From CAVQKZ01 sp963837325 (lineage in GTDB: Bacteria > Actinomycetota > Actinomycetes > Mycobacteriales > Jatrophihabitantaceae): a DNA stretch of 64,000 nucleotides. A program made the translations under genes and the position numbers. This document shows positions 59,214 through 64,000 of this stretch, piece after piece (within the stretch, counting starts at the first letter, position 1; the number at the start of each line of letters is the position of its first letter). Under the pieces are notes generated by a model. It did no database searches, was not told where the DNA came from, and saw nothing but the letters and a program-made list of their open reading frames with translations. The stretch is from positions 1,798,001 through 1,862,000 of the forward strand of contig CAWIMV010000001.1 in NCBI GenBank assembly GCA_963837325.1. Direction: 5' to 3'.

Positions 59214-61916
59214 TCAGTGCGCGGCTTCGTGCCAGGTGCGGCCGACGCCGATGGACACGTCGAGCGGGACGTCGAGGTGGTACGCACTGCCCATCTCCTT
59301 GCGCACCAACGCTTCGACAGCCTCCCGCTCCCCCGTCGCGATCTCGAGCACGAGCTCGTCGTGCACCTGCAGCAGGAGCCGGGACCGCAAACCCGCCTCG
59401 GCCAGCCCGCGATGTACCCCGAGCATGGCCACCTTGATGATGTCGGCCGCGCTGCCCTGGATCGGGGCGTTCAACGCGGCGCGCTCGGCCATTTCGCGCA
59501 GGTTGCGGTTGTCGCTGTTGAGCTTGTCCAGGTACCGGCGCCGGCCCATGATCGTCTCGGTGTAGCCGGTCTTGCGGGCCCCGTCGACGACCGACTGCAG
59601 ATAGTCGCGTACGCCGCCGAAGCGAGTGAAGTACGCCTCCATCTGCACTCGAGCTTCATCCGCGGTGATCTTCAGCTGCCGGGCCAGCCCGAATGCCGAC
59701 AGCCCGTACGCCAGCCCGTACGACATCGCCTTCACCCGCCGGCGCAGCTCACCGTCGATCTGTTCCGGCGGCAGGTCGAACGCTCGCGAGGCGACGAAAG
59801 TGTGCAGATCCTCGCCGGTCGTGAACGCCTCGATCAGTCCGGCGTCGTGGGACAGGTGGGCCATGATGCGCATCTCGATCTGGCTGTAGTCGGCCGTCAT
59901 CAGCAGTTCGGAGTCCGGACCGATCGTGAACGCCTCGCGAATGCGCCGACCCTCTGCGGTGCGAACCGGGATGTTCTGCAGGTTCGGGTCGGTGGACGAC
60001 AGCCGGCCGGTGGCTGCGATCGTCTGATTGAACGTCGTGTGGATGCGGCCCTGATCGTCGATCAGCGGGAGCAGGCCGTCGACGACGGACTTCAGCCGGG
60101 CGACCTCGCGGTGTCGCAGCAGCAGCTCCAACAACGGATGCTCGGTCTTGACGTACAGGTCGGCCAGTGAATCGGCGTCGGTCGTGTAGCCGGTCTTGAT
60201 CCGCTTCGTCTTCGGCAGCTTGAACTCGTCGAACAGGATCTCCTGCAACTGCTTGGGCGAGCCGAGGTTGAACGCGCGCCCGACGAGGGTGTGGGCGTCC
60301 TGCTCCACCGCCTTGACGTGCGCGCCGAGCTCGGATTGCAGCTCGAACAGCGCGTCGGTGTCGGTGGCGATGCCGGCGGCCTCCATGTCGGCGAGGACGT
60401 ACGTAAGCGGCAGCTCCATCTCGGCCAGCAGCCGGGACGCGCCGCCGGCGTCGAGTTCGGTGCCGAACACCGTCGCCAGATCGCGCACCGCGCTGGCCCG
60501 CACAGTCTCGACCTCAGCTATAGCGTCGTCGGATTCGTCCAGGCCGCCGTCGAGGGTCAGCTGCCCGGACTCCTCGATGTTGTTGCGCAGTTCGCGGTGC
60601 AGGTAGCGCAGCGCGAGGTCGGCCAGGTCGAAGGAGCGCTGGTCGGGGCGCAGCAGGTATCCGGCGAGCTGGGTGTCGCTGGTGACGCCGGCCAGCGTCC
60701 AGCCGTGCTGGCGAAGAGCGAGCAGCGGGCCCTTGAGATCGTGGGCCGACTTGGCCACCGAGGGGTCGGCCAGCCACGCCCCGAGCGCTGCGTCGTCAGC
60801 CGGGCTCAGGACTTCCGGATCGATGAATGCCGCCGCACCGTCGCCGGCTGCGATTGCGATGCCGGTCAGTGCACCGGTGCCGCGGCCCCACTGACCTCGG
60901 AAGGCCAGCCCGACGCGGGTGCTGTCCGCGCCGCGAGTGTGCTCGGTCAGCCATTGCTCGACATCGTCGACGCCGAGCCGGGTGGCGGTTACGTCGAAGC
61001 CTTCTTCGGCCTCGGGTGCCGCTGCCTCGACGGTGGCGAACAGCCGCTCGCGCAGCACCCGGAACTGCAGGTCGTCGAACAGCGCGTGGACCTCGTCGCG
61101 GTCCCACTGCTTGCGCTCCAGCGCGTCGACGGCCACGTCGAGATCGACCGTGCGGATGAGTTCGGTGAGCTGGCGATTGCGGATGACACTGGCCAGGTTC
61201 GCCCGCAGCGCGTCGCCCACCTTGCCGCCCACCTGGTCGACGCCGGCGACGAGCGCGTCGAACGAACCGAACTCCCGGATCCATTTCGCGGCGGTCTTCT
61301 CCCCTACGCCGGGGATGCCGGGCAGGTTGTCGCTCGGGTCGCCGCGCAGCGCGGCATAGTCGGGGTACTGCTGCGGAGAGAGGTTGTACTTCGCGGCCAT
61401 TTCTTCCGGCGTGAATCGGGTCATCTCGCTGACGCCCTTGCGCGGGTACAGCACGGTGACGTCGTCACTGACCAGCTGCAGTGCGTCGCGGTCGCCGGTG
61501 CAGATCAGCACCTGCATCCCGGCCGCGGTGGCTTGGGTGGTGAGCGTGGCGATGACGTCGTCGGCCTCGTACCCCTCGACCATCACGGTCGGGATGCGCA
61601 ACGCGTCGAGCACCTCACGGATGAGTGTGACCTGACCGCGGAAGTCGGACGGCGTCTCCTGACGTCCGGCCTTGTAGTCGGCGTAGACGTCGTTGCGGAA
61701 GGTCTTGCGGGAAACGTCGAAGGCGACGGCGAGGTGGGTCGGCGCTTCGTCGCGTAGCACGTTGATGAGCATGGAGGTGAACCCGAACACCGCGTTCGTG
61801 GGCTGGCCGGTGGTCGTCGAGAAGTTCTCGACCGGCAGGGCGTAGAAGGCCCGATAGGCAACCGAATGGCCGTCGATAAGCAGGAGCTTCGCGGTCTGGG
61901 TCTGCAGGGCCGTCAC
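59214..61916 (-). CDS. polA: DNA polymerase I
   Basis: A 900-aa polymerase. Domain 1 is a 5'-nuclease (DGHSVAYRAFYALP, GYEADDVIATL, CTGDRDALQLV), domain 2 a 3'-5' exonuclease-like fold without the catalytic acids, domain 3 the polymerase: motif A TADYSQIEMRIMAHLS, motif B RRRVKAMSYGLAYGLS, motif C QVHDELVLE. It fills gaps and removes RNA primers. Adjacent to the conserved methyltransferase-rpsA block. Confidence 0.97.
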   Translation of the reverse strand: MTALQTQTAKLLLIDGHSVAYRAFYALPVENFSTTTGQPTNAVFGFTSMLINVLRDEAPTHLAVAFDVSRKTFRNDVYADYKAGRQETPSDFRGQVTLIREVLDALRIPTVMVEGYEADDVIATLTTQATAAGMQVLICTGDRDALQLVSDDVTVLYPRKGVSEMTRFTPEEMAAKYNLSPQQYPDYAALRGDPSDNLPGIPGVGEKTAAKWIREFGSFDALVAGVDQVGGKVGDALRANLASVIRNRQLTELIRTVDLDVAVDALERKQWDRDEVHALFDDLQFRVLRERLFATVEAAAPEAEEGFDVTATRLGVDDVEQWLTEHTRGADSTRVGLAFRGQWGRGTGALTGIAIAAGDGAAAFIDPEVLSPADDAALGAWLADPSVAKSAHDLKGPLLALRQHGWTLAGVTSDTQLAGYLLRPDQRSFDLADLALRYLHRELRNNIEESGQLTLDGGLDESDDAIAEVETVRASAVRDLATVFGTELDAGGASRLLAEMELPLTYVLADMEAAGIATDTDALFELQSELGAHVKAVEQDAHTLVGRAFNLGSPKQLQEILFDEFKLPKTKRIKTGYTTDADSLADLYVKTEHPLLELLLRHREVARLKSVVDGLLPLIDDQGRIHTTFNQTIAATGRLSSTDPNLQNIPVRTAEGRRIREAFTIGPDSELLMTADYSQIEMRIMAHLSHDAGLIEAFTTGEDLHTFVASRAFDLPPEQIDGELRRRVKAMSYGLAYGLSAFGLARQLKITADEARVQMEAYFTRFGGVRDYLQSVVDGARKTGYTETIMGRRRYLDKLNSDNRNLREMAERAALNAPIQGSAADIIKVAMLGVHRGLAEAGLRSRLLLQVHDELVLEIATGEREAVEALVRKEMGSAYHLDVPLDVSIGVGRTWHEAAH

Positions 61917-61985
61917 GGGCCCTGAGTTTAGGCGTACCGACCGACAGCGCGTCGGGCCACGGGTTACGGTCCCGCCGGGCGGGGC

Positions 61986-62642
61986 TCAGGCGCCGCGGCG
62001 CACCGAGCGAGTCGCCAGCGAACTGCGGTTGGCCCGAACCATACGGGCGCGCCGTAGCACCGCCATGCGCTCCGGGGCGTCGGCCATGCCGAGCGAGCGC
62101 CGCAGGACGCCGGTCGGGGCGATCCGGTGCACGACCAGCGGCGCGAAGCCGAGACGGGCGAGATAGCGGTTCGCCTCGCGCGAGCCCGAACCGGCGGTCG
62201 CCACGATGTGGCCCATCCCCCGTTCGTCGGCCAGGTGCACGGCCGCGGTGAGCAGCATTCGGCCGACGCCGCGCCGCCGCTGCTTCGGCGTGACCAGCAG
62301 GTGACTGACGTGCAGTACGGGGGTGAGGTCAATGGCGCCAACCTCGTCGAGCTTGGCCACCAGCAAGCCGACGATCGCGCCGGATTCATCGACCGCCGCG
62401 AGCAACGTGCGGTTGCCCTCGACGACGATCTCGGTGAGTCGCATCGCAATGTGCTCGGCGGAGGAGTCCAGCAGCGGGCGGCCGCTGAACGTTCCGGAGG
62501 AGAAGTCGACGGACTGGGTGAGCTTCACCAGCTCGGGGATGTCGGCCAGTTCAGCAGGACGCACTCGCACGTTGCTTCGCGACACCGCGTTGACTCCCAG
62601 GCTTGTGCTGTTGTCGGCCGGACGTGCTGGCTGCTCGGGCAA
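61986..62642 (-). CDS. GNAT-family N-acetyltransferase
   Basis: A 218-aa protein with the GNAT core: VRPAELADIPELVKLTQSVD, HVSHLLVTPKQRRRGVGRML (acetyl-CoA loop) and a C-terminal NRYLARLGF. The 20-residue N-terminal extension may not be translated; an internal GTG before VRPAEL is possible. Substrate unknown. A basic C-terminal tail is present. Confidence 0.83.
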   Translation of the reverse strand: MPEQPARPADNSTSLGVNAVSRSNVRVRPAELADIPELVKLTQSVDFSSGTFSGRPLLDSSAEHIAMRLTEIVVEGNRTLLAAVDESGAIVGLLVAKLDEVGAIDLTPVLHVSHLLVTPKQRRRGVGRMLLTAAVHLADERGMGHIVATAGSGSREANRYLARLGFAPLVVHRIAPTGVLRRSLGMADAPERMAVLRRARMVRANRSSLATRSVRRGA

Positions 62643-62731
62643 CCATAGGCCGACCAGTTAACCCGGCTAGCAGTGGTATCCCCGTATGGCAGGTACTTGT
62701 ATCGGCTCTTGGCCCAGCGGCGAGACGCTGA

Positions 62732-63496
62732 CTAAGATGTCACGATTTCCTCGCCGAGGTATGCGGCTCGGATGCGTTCGTCGGCCAACAGGTCGCGACC
62801 GGTGCCCTGGAGCACGAGGTCACCGGTCTCGAGCACGTAGCCGCGGTCGGCGAGGGTCAACGCCTGGGCCGCGTTCTGCTCCACCAGCAGAACCGTCACT
62901 CCGGCCTCGTTGATCTCGCGCAGGATGTCGAAGATCTGGGCCACGATCAACGGGGCCAGCCCCATCGATGGCTCGTCGAGCAGCAGCAGTCGTGGCTTGC
63001 CCATGAGGGCCCGCCCGATGGCAAGCATCTGCTGTTCGCCACCCGAGAGCGTTCCGCCGAGTTGCTTGTAACGCTCGCGCAGCCGGGGGAAGAGTTCGAG
63101 CACGCGCTCGAGGTCGGCCGAATCCGTCTGCTTGAACCGGAACGCGCCCATCTCGAGGTTCTCGGCCACCGTCATCCGCGGGAACACGTGGCGACCTTCG
63201 GGGACGTGGCAGATGCCGAGGCTGATGAGGCGGTGGGCCGGGATTCCGTCGATGCGCCGGCCGTCGTAGCTGATCGAGCCGACCGTCGGCCTGAGCATGC
63301 CCGAGATCGTCTTTTGCGTGGTCGTCTTGCCGGCCCCATTTGCGCCGAGCAAGGCAACGATTTCGCCTTCGCCGACGTGGAACGAGATCCCCTTGAGTGC
63401 CCGAATGGCGCCGTAACGGACTTCGATGTCGACGACGTCGAGCAGTACCTTGCTGGACGCGGCAACCGGCTCGCTGACCGTGCTCGGCTCACTCAT
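62732..63496 (-). CDS. livF: Second Liv-type ABC ATPase LivF
   Basis: A 254-aa ATPase: Walker A GANGAGKTT, ICHVPEGRHVFPRMTVAENL (LivF signature with GRHVF), signature LSGGEQQMLAIGRALM and Walker B LLLLDEPSMGLAP. Overlaps the LivG gene upstream by 8 bases. A housekeeping branched-chain amino-acid importer is likely, since this cassette is conserved next to polA in several Actinobacteria. Confidence 0.93.
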   Translation of the reverse strand: MSEPSTVSEPVAASSKVLLDVVDIEVRYGAIRALKGISFHVGEGEIVALLGANGAGKTTTQKTISGMLRPTVGSISYDGRRIDGIPAHRLISLGICHVPEGRHVFPRMTVAENLEMGAFRFKQTDSADLERVLELFPRLRERYKQLGGTLSGGEQQMLAIGRALMGKPRLLLLDEPSMGLAPLIVAQIFDILREINEAGVTVLLVEQNAAQALTLADRGYVLETGDLVLQGTGRDLLADERIRAAYLGEEIVTS

Positions 63497-64000
63497 CGGT
63501 GTCCTCCTGCGGCGCGGGGCCTTCAGTGTCGATGAGGGTCAGTTCGGGGGCCTGCGCCGCCTGGTCCTGAGCTTCCTCAGCCGACGTACCGAGGTACGCG
63601 GCAACCACAGCCGGGTCACGCTGAATGTCGTGCGGGCTGCCCTCCGCGATCTTCTCCCCGAAATTGAGCACGATGATGCGGTGCGCGATGGACATGACCA
63701 GTTTCATGTCGTGCTCGATGAGCAACACGCTCACCCCGCGCTCGCTGTTGATCCGGGCGATCAACTCCGCGAGGTCACGCTTCTCGGCCGGGTTGGTGCC
63801 GGCCGCTGGTTCATCGAGCAGCAGCACGCCGGGATCAGTGCCCAGGGCGCGCGCGATTTCAAGGCGGCGCTGCTCGCCGTAGGCCAGTGACCCGGCCAGC
63901 TCGTTGGGCCGATTGCCGAGGCCGACGTCGTGCAGCAGCGCCAGCGCGGCACGAGTGCTCTCCTTCTCCTCCCGGCGCTGCCACGGCATGCCCAGCATCG
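63489..64000 (-). CDS. livG: Second Liv-type ABC ATPase LivG, C-terminal part, cut by window edge
   Basis: At least 169 residues are visible, including signature LAYGEQRRLEIARAL, Walker B LLLDEPAAGTNP and the H-loop IEHDMKLVMSIAHR. The Walker A part lies beyond the right edge. A Gln/Glu/Asp-rich C-terminal tail of about 30 residues is present. Confidence 0.92.
   Translation of the reverse strand, partial: MLGMPWQRREEKESTRAALALLHDVGLGNRPNELAGSLAYGEQRRLEIARALGTDPGVLLLDEPAAGTNPAEKRDLAELIARINSERGVSVLLIEHDMKLVMSIAHRIIVLNFGEKIAEGSPHDIQRDPAVVAAYLGTSAEEAQDQAAQAPELTLIDTEGPAPQEDTDE

Overview
The window is GC-rich with many GTG and TTG starts, leaderless-looking genes and ATGA/GTGA overlaps. The order polA - rpsA - tRNAs - coaE beside a branched-chain amino-acid ABC cassette is typical of Actinobacteria, so this is probably a chromosomal segment of a soil actinomycete rich in catabolic genes. 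I cannot name the genus. No gene-free stretch exceeds about 300 bases.

Layout. (1) 1-7810, minus strand: a hydroxycinnamate-type (cou-like) operon with MarR regulator, MFS transporter, SDR, amidohydrolase, acyl-CoA synthetase, MaoC hydratase, a MetE-like protein and a thiolase cut by the window edge. (2) 7886-17917: a complete oxidative L-fucose pathway (dehydrogenase, lactonase, dehydratase, second dehydrogenase, diketo-acid hydrolase, mutarotase), a ribose-type ABC importer and a divergent GntR regulator. It contains an eight-unit tandem array in which every 32-bp unit is an 11-codon mini-ORF overlapping the next, plus a second 29-codon relay ORF. (3) 17976-21556: TetR regulator, secreted GH43 arabinanase with a LacI-type operator, and a divergent HxlR/MFS pair with twin operators.

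(4) 21553-42541 is the most unusual region. It holds a Liv-type ABC importer, a metallo-beta-lactamase-fold protein, an SDR, a histidine phosphatase, an atypical transaldolase, two dikinase-like phosphohistidine proteins (one with the ATP-grasp domain, one without), a three-subunit molybdenum hydroxylase, an MmsA-type aldehyde dehydrogenase, a GntR/FCD regulator, and a PEP-hydrolase-family plus Tm-1-like pair. Five promoters in it share a 12-bp palindrome (consensus ATAATC-GATTAT) at or beside the predicted start of transcription, so the genes look like one regulon. I infer an undescribed pathway that phosphorylates an imported substrate.

(5) 42591-55549: small accessory genes (PspC, a cysteine-free DksA-like protein, GreA-like factor, cupin, SDR); a three-gene D- to L-amino-acid conversion cassette (N-succinyltransferase, racemase, M20 deacylase) with a 47-residue companion; a molybdopterin oxidoreductase and a MarR gene that both appear frameshifted; and a secreted protein of three internal repeats. 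(6) 55528-64000: core genes tRNA-Val, tRNA-Cys, tRNA-Gly, coaE, rpsA and polA, a methyltransferase, a GNAT protein, and the ATPases of a second Liv system running off the window end.
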